A DNA stretch of 64,000 nt from Serilophus lunatus (GCA_013399895.1 VXBA01005741.1:1-64000); one strand, 5' to 3'; positions 28,090 through 42,683 are shown, counted from the first letter of the stretch. Notes: generated by a model not told the origin, from the letters alone. A program made the numbers and translations.

Positions 28090-28112
28090 TAGTGAAGATC
28101 ACATCTTCACTA
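28090..28112. repeat. Perfect 10-bp inverted repeat (hairpin)
   Basis: The arms TAGTGAAGAT and ATCTTCACTA are exact reverse complements separated by CAC. A further GTGAAGAT copy follows at about 28117. It lies just past the recognisable CR1 tail. Confidence 0.8.
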
Positions 28113-28342
28113 ATTGGTGAAGATTTTACAATTCTTCTCTTCTCACAATACAGGTATTTCCTCATAGACATACTAAAACTTGTAGTGTGGTGTTTCCACA
28201 TGCCATGGTACTAACACTGACTGAAGCACAAATGGACAACAATTTACGAGTGTTGCAGACTGACTGCTAACCTTCACATGTGGTTGTTAAGAAGTAATAT
28301 TTATTTAAATTACTATTATGCAGTATTTGTTAAGTCTTTTCA

Positions 28343-28343
28343 N
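28343..28343. other. Ambiguous base (N)
   Basis: A single undetermined base in the context TTTTCANTCTGTG. It lies in intron and affects no feature. Confidence 0.99.
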
Positions 28344-31300
28344 TCTGTGAGAGAAATCTGCTGCAAAAAACAGCACTGGAGTTGGCAGAGGCACAAGAGG
28401 TGGTACCTGAGGAGCTGTGAGAGCAGGAGAACGAGATAGGAACAGCTCTATCTCAGCAACTTGAGGGAAAGATTACAACAGCTGAGATGATAGGCCGTAG
28501 AGCTGCATTTTCTATCAAGTCTAGTTTGAGTTCAAGTGACTTATCTTCAAACACAATAAGCACAAGTTGCAATATACCTTAGGCTCTGAAAAAGCCTTCA
28601 TTTTAAAGTCTTCCTTTAGTAAAAAGGCAGGTAGCAGCTAAAGAACTTTCTAAGAAAGCACATTGTAGGATCAAAGACAAAATTCCTAGATGAACCCTAG
28701 TTCATCTCAGATCTTATCACCTTCAGCGGCAACTGTGGAGCTCCTTCCCTTAAGACATATCTACTCAAAGCTATTTTGCAGCTATAAAACTAAAACAGGT
28801 TTCCTGTGAGTTTGTATTGGTCTTTAAAAGCCTCATTCAGGAGAACAAATGCAAACCTTATAGTTCTGTGTAACATGCCTACTATGCAAAAGACAAGTGG
28901 AAGCTCTTACTTGGACTTGAGCTTCCCTGAAACACTCATGACACCTGGTCACCTGTTTGCTGTCAAACAGAACATCCAATGGCTGAAATCTGTCACAAGC
29001 TCAGCTGGAGGTAACTGAATATAGGACAGCACAGTTATAGACTGTAAAAAGGTTAATAAGTTGAGGGTTCTAGAAAATGGACACAGTAATCCTTTATGAA
29101 GTACAGAAACTGCAAAGGTTCATAAAAATTCAAAAGAAGAGCAGATGTGTTCAGTAACACTATTATATAAAAATAGTAAAGAACATCTAAGGTGCAGTCA
29201 TTAACAGTTAATTTCCTGAGATGCTAGGGATGATGGGAGAAGCAAAAGAGAATGTTAACATCTCTCAGTTGGTAAGTGAAGAAACCCAGCAGTCGAATGG
29301 CTGGAAGATGGACAACAGAGGTTGCTGCTACAACCACTGACTGTAAAGGAGTAGGCAATGGCAGGAAGACAGTAATTCAGACAGGAAGTTAAATGGTAAG
29401 AGATTACATGGAAAGATACAGTGTATCAGTAGTATCATGTACAATCTCCTCATGATTCTCCTCAGAGAGCATATGTTGCTTTAAAAAAATGGAAGTTCTT
29501 AGATTACCCCTTGACATGTTGTTTTCCATGCATATAGATGAGAAGATTTAACTTCCTTTAAAATTGAATTTGTTTCTAATGGGAGTATCATTCTTACTCA
29601 GTCACAGTTTTCTGTATCACACTGCATTTTTTTATATCACTGTGCTCCTCCCAGCAATTTAAATACAGATTGCTTAGGATATAAAGTTAACAACATAATG
29701 GTCAAAGTTTAACAAATATGTTTGTATTTTATTTTAAACAGTCTATGCAACTACTGAGGACTTAAACAAAAACAGTACATTTAGTGTCTGGAATGGCAGT
29801 TTCTTACACCAGGAGGATATTAACCTTTAATCCTTGAAATCATTAAAGAAATGTTTGTAGAAATATTTTTAGCCTCTTTATCTGGTCAAAGTACTGGAAG
29901 TTAAGTTGTGTCTGTACAAACCAATCATTTCACCAGCAGTTTTATATTTCTTTAAAGCCTCATATAAAAAGCACCTGCTTAAAGTGAGTAATGGAGTTTT
30001 ATATTCATTGCACTTAGGAACAGCGTATGTAACCTATTCCGTTTTCCTCCCTTGTGGAATATATTTCAGCTTATATTGCACAGCACATTACCGATGTGTA
30101 TAAAGACTCTCTGATCAGCAATTTGGACTGCAGACAGCAACCTGCATGAGTACACTTTTTTCCCCCCTCCTTAAATACACTATCCACTTGATTCACCAAC
30201 ACAAACTAAAACCATCCTTTAAAGATGATGATCTCACCTTCACACTGAATACATGAAGTGCATGCATGGAACACCATAACAATGTCAGGCTACAATCTGC
30301 AGTATACATCCTCCACAACCAACAAGCAATACACAGGCTGTCAGCATTCTACAGAAAGAAGGCAGTATACAATCCTTCTTGGCCAAAGAAGTGAAAATGC
30401 CCATTAGAGTGATTAATTTTTGAAATGTAAAAACCTTACTGTCTAATCAGGTAAAAAGAAAAATCCAAATGCAAGGAGTCCTGTAACACAGCATATATTA
30501 AGGACAGAATTTAATCTTGGAATTTGCATTTGGCCAAAACAAATCATGAAAAAGGGCACCTCCATAACATAGCGAATTAAAGCACATGCTTGTGACATCT
30601 TTGTTGTTGAGAAATTTAAGGAATTTTTCAACTCAGCCTCAGCATTAGGTTTCCCCACAGAATTTAGTACTTTATTTAAAAATGGTATAACTCGCAACAG
30701 TCTAACAACAGTCATCTTCAGTTACAACAACATTCTTACTGGACTCAAGTACAGAATACAGGCATGGCTGTAACAAAAAGAACATACTTTAATTTTTAAT
30801 TAAAAAACAACAGTGGACTTTGAAGGACACCTTAAATTTTTGTAAACACTGTTGCACAATTAACCAGAAACATGCAGTTGTATTCATGAACCCACTATAA
30901 CATGTATTAGTATATTGCACAGAGAAAACACACTGATTTCCATGTATTTCAAACTGTCCTTAGAAGATTGATTTATCCCCTAAGCACAGAATCATATCTT
31001 CACAAAAACAGATGCTATCTTAAAGTAGGCAGTTACCTTTTTCATCTTCTTCCATCCACATATCTCTATGTTGGTAAGTTTTAAATAACATGGAAAATAA
31101 ATGTGCCAGAACAACTTAAACTAGGCATAGAATTACCCGTCAGTATTATTGCACACAAGTACTTACTCACTGAACTAAACAGGAAGAAGGGCTATATTAC
31201 ATTAGCTTGATTAGTACCTCATGGAAGGCTGCAGAAATTTTGAGGTCAAGGCAAGTTTAAAGAGCCCATGAGCAGTGGAAGGAATAGATACTCTGTAGTC

Positions 31301-32717
31301 ACACATCTGGGGTAATATCTGTGATTGGGAAAATACATGTTTTCTAACTTACTCTTATTAGGTTAGTGCTACAGTAAGCTTGTAAGTTTGTTACAAATTT
31401 TAACTGTGATATGGTTAGTACAGTAAATCTTGATAAATCTACACAATATTAAAATAGCTGAGAAAAAGAGGACTTCAAAGTTAAAATCAAATCATGGTAA
31501 ATCTTCACAATGACTTAGAATGACATCCAAGGGAGATGTTGAAAAGAAAAAACAGGTCAACTTTTTAATACAGGGGAACAATACCATGAACGTGTTCTTT
31601 TTACAGTGTTGTTTCTTTTCCAATTAGACATCCTTAGAATAATTTTAAATCTGTATTATATGTCTTTATAGGTATTATGGCTCAGCTTAGTTTATAAAAA
31701 GGAGGACTATATGAATACCAGTTGTATGTTTTTCCACAGAAGGATGTAAACTTATTTAGCAATCTGTTTTTCTCTTTCATCTTATCTCTAGTTTCTGTGT
31801 AGATTTACAATGCTCATTGTTTCCAATTTTAACAAATCACCTAATGGCAGAAAGGAAAATATGTTAACCCTGGAATTATTTGCAGTTGTAGAAATCCCTT
31901 TTGTCTGGCCCATGCAAGGCCTGCAATCTGTTTTAAACACAGATTGTCTGTCTTTTGTCTGACAGCCACCAAGCTGCACAAATTACTTTCTGCCTGTTCA
32001 CCTGTTTGCAGCTGTGTCTGTAAGCTAAGGATTCTGTCTTTGACTTGAGCAACCACTCCAGGATTGATGACATGTGCTGCTGATAAACTGAGCAATTTGA
32101 AGAAATTACTGGCTAAACTTATCAAAAGACATCTGTGCATGAGCTGAGAACTAGAGGCCTTCAGTTGTGTGTTTGCAACCTGCAGTGGCGGCAATCTGTT
32201 TGAAGTGATATCCTTCCATAAGAGAGCTGGTCCTGCCACAAAATAACTGAACCATCTTGGCAACATATATCTTCACCCATCAACAAAATTCTGTTCTTTC
32301 CTAAATAGAGGATGTAACAACAATTAAGATTTTTCTATACTCATCTAGCAGAAGTGACTTCTTTTGAAATGTTTCTATTTTTCATTCAGATTTTGCATTT
32401 TGTATTGCTTCCCAGCCCTCTCTGCTCTAAAGACGAGTTCCCAGCAGTTAATTCTAGCATAAGCATCACACTTATGTTAGCCAAGACAACTGCCTTGGTA
32501 GTATTATGGGAGTACAGCTCAATTCTTCCTTCCACTCATAGTACATCTTTACTCTTTCAGCTAACTAATATTAATGCCTGAGATTTCTGCTCTAAAACTT
32601 GGTAATCAAAAAACTGCATTTCCAAACCATTTGAACTTGGATAATGTTTGAGCTTCTGGGGGATACTTGCAGATGTTCATTTTAAGCACAAGAAGCCCAA
32701 GACTGATCTGAGGGTGA

Positions 32718-32746
32718 GCATATGCATGCATATGTGCATATGTATG
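32718..32746. repeat. Alternating purine-pyrimidine tract with 16-bp palindrome
   Basis: CATATGCATGCATATG at 32719-32734 is a perfect palindrome, followed by more CATATG-type steps. Such tracts can adopt non-B forms, but I infer no function here. Confidence 0.8.
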
Positions 32747-35700
32747 AAATCCTTCTGGTATGAAAAAGCTCTACCAGTCTGGTCAGCTGTGTGTGATGGC
32801 TAGTCATTTCTAAGCTGTGCATTACATTTAGCAAAATAAATACCTAAGTCTTTTGGGACACTATATTCTATAGTGATATATTTCAATGTTGCTCCCATTT
32901 CCTTTGTTCTTACACACTTAACATAAATGTGTTTCAAGTATACATTGTGACAGAGTAAACCACAGCAGAATTCTAAATGCTTTCAAATGCTTCAGTAGCC
33001 CAGAAAAAAAAAAAAAAGCATTACTAAAATTGTTTCATACAGCAATGAGGAAAAAAAAATTCACCAAAGGGAAAATGTCAAGTCTAAAACAGTAACTAAG
33101 TTCTTAGAGAACTTCCACAGCATGCAGTCAGAAGCAGAGAAATTGTCCACTTTCACATCTGCACATTAACCCTCTCTCCCTTAAGCCCTCATTTGAGGCA
33201 TTTAAAAAGGATTAAGTTTGCAGCACTTAAGTACCCAAAACAAACTGTTCATTTCACCATGTTGTCTTTGCAACCAGTTCATACCAAAAGTTAAAATGAT
33301 CAAACTATCAAGACTTATATCTGTGCTGTTTGTTAGCTTTAGCAAATGAAATTAGTGCTTCCATTTTAATTTCTTTAGTGTTTTAAAGCAAGTATTATCT
33401 TTAAATGGATCTTTACAAACAAAGTCTACTAACAACAATAACAACTTCCAAAACACTATTATATTTGATGAAAAAATTATCACTATGCTCAAACACATTT
33501 GAAAATAAGAAAGAAAACCTTTCAAGTAAAGTAGCTATATAAATTTGGCTTTCCCATTTCAGAACTCATAAACTGGATTCACCACAGAGCTGAAATGACT
33601 TCCTGGAAAAAATAATATATAGCATAGTGTATATGTATACAATAAATCAAGTCCTGATTATGTGCAGCTAATAACTATACATCATTAATAATAAAAACCT
33701 TAAGATACCATGCTACAGCAGATATCTAAGTAAATGCAGCACATTTCTATCTTAAGTGTCTGTGCATATTGCAAGTTCTAGCATTTTTAATGTCAGCTTT
33801 TATTTTAAAAAAGCTAAGTCGTGAGAACATTCTTATGTACCACTTCATAACTCTGACACCAAGTATGTATAAAAAGATTAGCCTTTATTTGGTATAAAAT
33901 CAGTTGGCAGTTTTACATCTGTGCAATGCAACATAAATACCCCAGCTGGCATCTCAAGCTCACACACATATGGACTTCAAAACAGAAACTTCCTTATTTG
34001 CAGCACTGCCAGGGTAATTTTGTATACTCTGCATACTACAGCTATTTGTCAGGCCCCTGCAGGTGTGCACTGCACATAAACACACAGCTGTAGCCTAGCA
34101 AGCCAAGTGTTCCATCAAACACATAAAGGGAGACCTCAGCAGCTGGATTAGTCATCCCTACAACAGGTCCAGGGAGAACAATATGGGTTAGTATTTTTGG
34201 AAAAGCATGGATGGTAAATTTATGATTATGCTGGGCTTACCAAATAACTGCTGGATTGTGTCATTTTTATGCAATGTCTACTTATTAAAGTTTTTGTTAG
34301 AATGGCTGGAACAGACTGAATATTTTTTAGTTTTTAATATAAACAATAAGGTAGTTATGTATAAAATAGTTTATTAAGTGCAAAATGTTAAAAGGTTTTC
34401 ATGCTAGTGGTTGGTTTTTGACAGATGTTACAATTATTTGCATTGGCTTTAACAGACAAATCGCTGGAATCAATTACTCTTAGAATATCAAAGTTTCTTA
34501 CCAGTTATATATTGTGCTTTGTCACATTTACTATAAGTACATAGGACTTTTGCATCTCTGTTTTTTGCTCTAACTGCTTAGATCACAGGTGAATTCCTAA
34601 AAACACTCGATAAAGAGAAGCGCAGAATAAACCACTTATTGTTATTAACCTGCTCATTTAAACTATGGTTTTAATAAATGTAAAAAAACAACCAACAGCA
34701 CGGTTTAGAAGATACCAGCATGGACAGAATTTCATGGTGGTCATACAGATGTTAAAAATATTTTAATCAACCAGAAAAAGCAGTAAACCTAATTTTATGC
34801 AAGTTTCCTTTAAGAAACATCATATGCCAAAAGGAAGAATAAAAACAATCAGTAAGAAAATGAACAAAACTTTCAAAGTAATTTGCCACCTATTCATCCA
34901 GAATGTTCACAGTATGATACGTATTTCAGCATTTAAATTACCTCAGAAAAGATGAATACTATCAGGACTAATCCTATAGGTATTTCATCCATTAAATCAG
35001 TGCAAATAATGCAGGCATCTGTGCTTGCTCCTCCATGGTGTTTGTTTAGAAACACAAAAATTTCCCAGATCATACCCATAGCTCCCTTTTCTGAAGATGA
35101 CATATTCACAAACTTGTAACAGCTCTTTCAAATTTCATGTGCTGGGAAGAAGGTGCCAATTCAATATGTTGGTACAGCGGACACTGACCGACACTGAGCA
35201 CATAACCATGGTTTTTCCTCACATACAGCAGCACTTGGCAGCACCTGGGAACACTATGAGCAGGAATGCATTCCTAATTGCCCCTGCTTCATTAAGTTAA
35301 TTGCATCATTTCACGAAAGAAGAGAAGGGGCTTCCTAAAGGTCACTTTCCTGAGCATGTCCTAATGACATTTCAAGACCATGTATGTGTCGTCCACCAGG
35401 AATATCACTGCTGGTGGCTCAGAAATGTACATGAAGGTTATGCTAATATTATGGTAACATATGATCTAATCAGTGTAATTACTGACAGGTAACTACTAAT
35501 CATATATTCACTTCCTCATGTCATAGAAAGGCAGCTGTTTTTTTAAGCCAAACAGGGTATAGTAAATGCTGGAAAGGTACTCATGGCACCAGACAGAGAT
35601 GAACAGTACTCGGCCATACTCGGTGTAAGAGCCATTAAAACATTTCATAACAAAATCATAAACACTCTAAACAAAAAATGGTCATTTAGGAAATAGGGTA

Positions 35701-36319
35701 AATGGAAAAGCAACGTTAATTATTCCTTTTTTTGCAAACTATCTCTCTGAATTAAAACAAAATCTATAATTTCAGGGAAAGATTCATGTTTTGTAATAGT
35801 TTTATTAATATTATACATATTAATCTCTACACAAATATCACAGAACTAATGCAGTGCTATATATGTAGATTCAAAGTAAGTTTTATGTTTGTACACCAGG
35901 ACAATCTTTGGGACTAACAGAAGGCCACAATGATTGCTATGTTATACATCTGTTCCAGGGCTGCCCAGCTGTTCAGATTAAAAACTTTTCCAGAAGCAAA
36001 GCTTCAACAGCACCTATGAAAATAATGGACTCAATCAGATGTGATAAGAGTATCATCCTGTTTTGGTACTACAAATGCATGGCGCACAAGTGTCCATTAC
36101 TAGGGGAGAGGGATGGAATGTCCTACTAAAAGACAGAAGTCAAGGAAGGAAAGCCTTGAACCCTCTCATACTAATAAGGGTCTGCAAAAGGGAAAGTCCT
36201 ATAGAAGCCAGAAGAAAATCAGGACCTAATTCCCTGAGCAGACTAAAAATGGAACTTGGCTTAGCCTTGTTTTAGGATTTAAATCTGGGCTGAGCTCTCT
36301 GAGATAAACCTTTCCAATT

Positions 36320-36337
36320 AAAAAAAAAAAAAAAAAA
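36320..36337. repeat. Poly-A run (18 A)
   Basis: An 18-A run follows GAGATAAACCTTTCCAATT. It could be the tail of a retroposed sequence, since the preceding 400 bp are open in two frames and less AT-rich than average. I could not find flanking duplications or a recognisable source. Confidence 0.85.
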
Positions 36338-39300
36338 TCAAAAGATCTAGGCACATCACGATGCAACTTTACCTTAGCCTGATCTCATATCCTGAGGAAC
36401 TGCATTCTGGTACAATTAAATCAAGCCATAGACCCTCTTCTTTGTCTAGAGACCTCAGGTGAGAACCTACATTCAACAAAAGGTCCTATCCAGCAAAATA
36501 AAAGAACTTCATTAAACCAACTGATACAGAAACAGTTCTTATGATGAAGGATGTGTCTATGTGTCTATACAGCTAGATGGCAGGGATAACTATATTACTT
36601 TTTTGCCTACAGAAGTCAAACCACATATAGAATTTCTTCACAATCAAGTCATCTACACTTTTGTTTTCTTTTAATTTAAAACTTAAGATTCAAAAATTTG
36701 CCTGCCTTAGCTAGCTGGGATTTTAGGCACAGTTGTACTACACATATTGTAATCAGATCCGGCCTAAGACTGTATCGAGCCCTTTCAAAACAAATCAAGC
36801 AAAAAAAAAAATCTAGGGAACTAAAGTCATTGCTATGAAGAGACACATTCAATTTAAACAAATGGATACAATGCAAGAGAAGTAAAAAATATTTTGTAGT
36901 ACAAAGAAACACAGGGAAGAACTGCAAAAGGTTTTATAATTTTGATCTTTGTTTTAGTTAAATCCTGGTAAATGTTATAATAGAAAAGCCACTTAAAATG
37001 CATCGTAAAATGCTTGAGAAATGCGTATTGATTGCATCTCCAAAACATTTTAAAAACCTGATAATACCCAAATTGATAAAAAACTTCCTATATTAAGAAC
37101 TCTACTACCATTGCCCTAACAGCTGTAAGCAACATTTGCAAATTGCAATCAATTCCAGACCCCTTTGGGCATCACACAGACCATGCTTGCTTCTTTCTCC
37201 ATTCTTACCTCCACCTTTCTTCCCCCATTTTTCTCAAAATACAAGCTATTTTATAGGGTGACTGTAATATGATACTATGATCATTGCTGATTGCAGTTAG
37301 AAACAGACCCTTCTAATCCAGCTGCTCTCCACTTCAACAAATGCCATTAAAAAGCTACTTCATAAAAAACATTATTGCTTCATACTTAAAAGACATTAAG
37401 TCAAGATTTTGGAAATTCCATTCACTTGATTATATCAGCAAGTGCACTATATGTTAGATTTATCATTAAAGCGAAATCCATGAGAACTGTTTTCCAGACT
37501 TCAGTTAATGCTCTTATGACACATTTGGCCAATGAAAAGGGATGAAAACCAGTAGTGCTTTGAAGCAATAGCCAGTAAATGCCGCTGTGGTTTACCAAGA
37601 GTGGGATGCACAGCATATTAGACCACAGTTAATGAAATTAAACCATTTCTGATGTTTTTTAAATATGTGCTGTATTACTGGCTTGGAAACTGCACAACTG
37701 CTTCATTTTTGTGATTTTTTTTTTGTAGTACATTATCTCTCTTACATTTACTGGTAATTAAATCAGTAAGCAACTACCACTGTTATGTATTTTATAATGC
37801 TATTTAAGGCAAAGTAACTGAATAAATAAACTGCATGTTCTTTTTTGTTTCCACGTAAAAATGAACTTCTAATTTGATGTTCCTTACTCAAAGATCCAGC
37901 GAAAAGATTATTGTGAGGAAAAGAGGATCAAGTATTTGCGTACTACGTGCTATCTTATACTATGTATAAGATGTGCATTGATAAAGAGTTTCCTTCCATA
38001 ACAGGGACATGGAATGTGGATTTAATGTAATGCTTTCTTGACAGAAAAAATATTCTCTTGGCAGATATTTTGTTGCAATACATTTCTAAAGCTTTAACTC
38101 CAGTCTTCAAGTACAATTTTTTCAAAGTAATTAAGTGGCTTATTTGCCAAAATGAAACACTATTTGTCCTCTATTTTTCTGAAGTCTTGAAAACCAAAAC
38201 AGATAATTAATCTTCAAAATCCATTTACATCTCTAGCACTTCTAAATATTTACATATTAATTATAAATCTATGGTTAAAGTCCAGCTAAATTAAATCCTT
38301 TAAGACAACTATATGTCTCCATTATATAACAATACACTGCTTATTCTCCTATTTACACCAACAAAGTAATGAAAACATAGTATTTTTTTCCTTGGAATAT
38401 AAGACAGAGCTCACAGACAAAAATTAATTTCTTTCTAGCAGTTCAACCAGCTGTTGTCTTAAGCTAAGAACTCAATCCTTCTAAGTCCTTTAAAGTTTCC
38501 AAATGAGTTCTTCACACACTATTTTACCAAGTTAATTTATGACTAAACCATGTTAACTAAAACTTTTCCAGTTACCATAATTAGTTAACAGTAAACTGAG
38601 GAACGGTCAATAGTCCGGGTCACTTTTACATTGCATCACTGTAAGAAACCATGACTGTTCATCCCGAGGGACCATCATGCCACGAGTTTGCTAGTTATAG
38701 TTATCAACAGATTGAGAAAATTTATATGTGAGAGATTAGTCATGAAATAGCATCAAAAACAACCTATAAGGGAAAAAGCACAAGGCAGTAGCCCCTCAAC
38801 CAGCCCAAATCAGAAGAGCTACTGTCTTCTGTTTGCTACCGAGACACATTTTACTAAATATATAAGAAAACACTCATATAAAAACTAGAACTCTGATATT
38901 GGGAGGCAGGGTGGGGGAAGCAGGGGAATGAAGATATGGGACTTTTCATTGTTGGGACTTTTTCCAACAAATCATGTTTCCCACAAAAAAATCCTTAAAA
39001 ACTCAACAGTGAAGCTCTCAATGAAACTTCCAATATTGAGTCTACAATTTCTATATATATATTAAAACAGAAGTTTCCTAAAGTGAAATAAAATTAAATT
39101 ATTGTGCTTACCAGAAAACTGTATTTATTAGCAGAAATGTTGAATAACATGGCCTTTAACACAAGTTACACTTCACACCAAAGTGGCAGTGAAGTTCAGA
39201 TCACATACCCTCATCTCCATAATCATTTTCAGATGCCTAGAATGCATTAAATAAATACAGTACCATCTTAAAAATGAGAAGCAAACATTTCTCTGGAAAT

Positions 39301-41945
39301 TAATTCAATAATTTGCACGTCACAAATAAAAAATATCACCTTTTATAACACAGAAAAATCGGAACACAATAAATACTATAAGGATGTTTGTTATTTCATT
39401 TGCCTTAATTTTGTCCTATAGGCATAAGCATACACAACAGTTGTGGAAAAATGGTATTCACGTCTAGAACAGTGTATTCTAACACTGTAAACCTCTCTGA
39501 AAATAAACATACACAGAACCTAAGGAAAAAAACATCAACACGGAATCTTCTTTACTGTGCATTTTCACAGACCTCACATTAACTACTTAATAGTAGCCGC
39601 TTCCCAGAAAGAAATAAACATCTCACAAAACATTCCTCCTTATCAGATTCTTTCCCCACAAACAAATATCCAAGCCTACACTTAGTGTATATTCCCATAT
39701 ACTAGCATTGCAGATGTTAGAGCTAAGGGGTCCATGCAAGAATGCTAACTAGGAATTGCTGTGAATACTGATTTTCTTTATACTGATGTTTGAAGAGGAT
39801 CAAACACTTCTCTACAGTCTGTATCTGGGTTATCCACATTCAAGTTATTTCAGCTCTGAAGGCAATTGCTTATTGAACAAAACTAAAATGACTGCATGTG
39901 TAACAGTGTTATTCTTGCTTATTACTTCCAGAGACAAAGCCATGGCTCTTCTCATTAGGGCAGATTGAGCTCAACTATTAAATCATCCACTGTGAAGAAC
40001 TTGATTATCAATTTTGGATAAACGTGATATCTCATGAGAGTCACTAAAAAATTAGTAAAGGCAAGTAGTGCTAAGTGACATTCTCCCCAGACATCACACA
40101 ACAAGATATGTCAAATTCAGCTCTAACTTGCATCTTCTTTAAGGACTTTCCATTATACTACTGTAACATAAGGGAACAGAAATTATTTTCGCAGTGCTAA
40201 GAAGCATGCTTGATGCAAACACATAATAAACCATGCATAATGAAACTTCAAATTACATCTGTGATTTGAAGAACATGTATAATAAGCAGGGGTGCAAGGG
40301 AGAAATCCTTTTTAACTTTCGTTATATCATAGAACAAATAAAACATTCCAAAATGTAGCTTCTCCATTTACATCACGGTGCATTAGCAACTTCTTGGAGT
40401 GGATATACAACACGAGACAGTGTAGTTCCCAAGACTTCAGCAATGTCAATAAATATAGGAAATAAACTTTTTCAACACGCCAACCAGAATGCATAATTAA
40501 TAATCAGCCATATGTTTCAAATTAATTCCCAGAGGAAATAGTAACTAATAAACCTTTCACAGAGTACACAGAAGCAATATTTAAACCAGCTAGATGAAAT
40601 GGCAACTGATGTTGAATAGGGTAACTTCCAGTAGGCTTCATTCTGTCACGGGGGAACTACACATCTGCCATTACATTCACAGGTGGAAAGATTTGGGTCA
40701 TTTTACTAATCCAAAATAATTCATAGCTACAAGAGACTATACACAAAAGACAGATCACACAAAAGGTATAAACTGCTTACAAGAGAACATCAAAGAAAGA
40801 GACGATATTAAGATGATTTGTGAAAGTCAATTTACCCCATAACAGTGATCAAAATTAAAAAAGTGTTTTTAACACTGGTGGCAAAGCTACCCTAAGAGTA
40901 GATATACAACCCTAATACTTCTTTAAAAGGCATTTGTTTCTTAAGAAAGTATGTCCTTACTTATACAGACATAGATAAATGCAATGTGTAAAATAAAAGA
41001 CAGGGAGACAGATTTAATTTCTCATATAAGGAATTTTATTTTTTTTTCATTTCCTCTGCTAAGCACGTCATCACTGTAGGGTAAGGCCAAAGAAAGATTA
41101 TTCCTAATCCTGACAATGACCAAATTCTGTTTGTCCAGAAGACAGCTATAATTTTAAAAATGGGGGCTGTTGACAGTTTTACAAACCTAAAAATTAAGCA
41201 TTACTCCTATATGCTTACAGATAATGGTTTTTTGGTTTGGTTTGGTTTTTTTTTTAAAAAAGGAGCACTGCAGTTTCACAGTTCACTAAGCTGCTTTTCA
41301 GCCACACATAAACTTAACATTTCACTTACAGTTCCTAGAGATTTTCAGAAGCCTACAACATTTCTGCTGCAATTGTATAAACTGAGTAATTAGAAAAAAA
41401 CAAACAAAAGAGTACTGTTAAAGAGGCTTGCTTCACAACTCTACAATTGCAGGATCCCACTGTAAACACAATCTCCGTATGCACTTTCCTAGAATCAAAA
41501 ATTTCTGTTCTCCACTCCTACTTTCAATTTCTCGTCTCACATCTCTGAAACAGATGACAATCTTTCAAAGTTGATATTTTCCCCTCTCTTTAAGGCCAGG
41601 AAAAGATAAATTAATTTTTTTAAACCAGTGTAACTACAGATACCTCACCATACAAGAGTGGCTAAGTTTTTACAGCTTCTGAAATGACTACCAAGTAATA
41701 GTAGTATAGAAAAGAAAACTTTCCTTTACAAAAGGTGACTCACTCCTTCAAAACTGAGTGATTAACTCCTATCTACATGCTGACTGCTGTATTGGTTTCT
41801 CTGTGGCCAGGTTTTGGTAGCAGCAGAGGGGCTGAGGGAGAGGCTTCTTCAAGAAGCTGCTGGAAGTTTCCCCCATGCCCAGGCTGGGCCCGCTGCTGAC
41901 CAAGGCCGGGCCAATCAGTAGTTGACAGAACGCCTCTGTGATAAC

Positions 41946-41953
41946 ATATTTAA
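41946..41953 (+). promoter_or_regulatory. TATA-like box of the LTR
   Basis: The sequence ATATTTAA follows GATAAC in the LTR, about 160 bp from its 5' edge and just before the AAGATGGC region. This placement fits the U3/R promoter of this LTR type. Activity is not shown by sequence alone. Confidence 0.5.
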
Positions 41954-42100
41954 GAAGGAAGGAAAAAAAAGTTAGTAGGAGACGAAGATGGCTGCCGGAG
42001 AGGAGCAGGGTGAGAGCCTGTGAGCAACAACACAGACACCAAGGTCAGTGCAGAAGGAGGGGGAGGAGATGCTCCTGGCGCCAGAGCTTGAGATCCAGCT

Positions 42101-42300
42101 GCAGCCCATGGGGAAGACCATGGTGAAGCAGCTGTGCCCCTGCAGCCCATGGAGGACCACAGGAGTGCAGAGATCCACCTGCAGCCCATGGAGGAGCCAC
42201 GCCGGAGCAGGTGGATGCTGGGGAAGGCTGTAGCCCGTGGGAGACCCAAGGTGGAGCTGGGTCCTGGCAGGGCACTGTAGCCTGTGGGGAGAGGAGCCCA
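42101..42300 (+). repeat. Degenerate ~40-bp tandem units inside the LTR
   Basis: The motif GCAGCCCATGG recurs at about 42101, 42142 and 42181, with diverged versions (TGTAGCCCGTGGG, TGTAGCCTGTGGGG) near 42228 and 42277. Each is followed by a GGAGCA or GAGGA word. The unit size is roughly 40-50 bp. It forms the GC-rich body of the LTR. Confidence 0.75.
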
Positions 42301-42683
42301 CTTGGAGTAGGATTCTCCTGTTAGGATGCGTGGCTCGTGGGGCCCACGCTGGAGCAGCCTGTGCCTGAGGGACTGCACCCTGTGGAATGTGAGCCATGTG
42401 GCAGCTGTGGGTGAAGGGCTGCTGCCCATGGGATGGACTCTCGCCGGAGCAGTTTGTGAGAGGAACTGTATCCTGTGAGGGATGGACCCCATGGAATGCG
42501 GCTGGAAGGACTCTTCTCCCCAAGCAGCGGCTGAGAACAGCAGCTGACCACAGCAACACCTCCCCCCCACCTCGCCTTTTCCCTTGAACGCTGCAGGAGA
42601 GCAGGTTGGATGGAAGAAAGAGGGGGATGTAGGGTAAAAAGTGTCTCTTATTATCTCTCACTCTTAGCTCTGATCTTGTTAGT

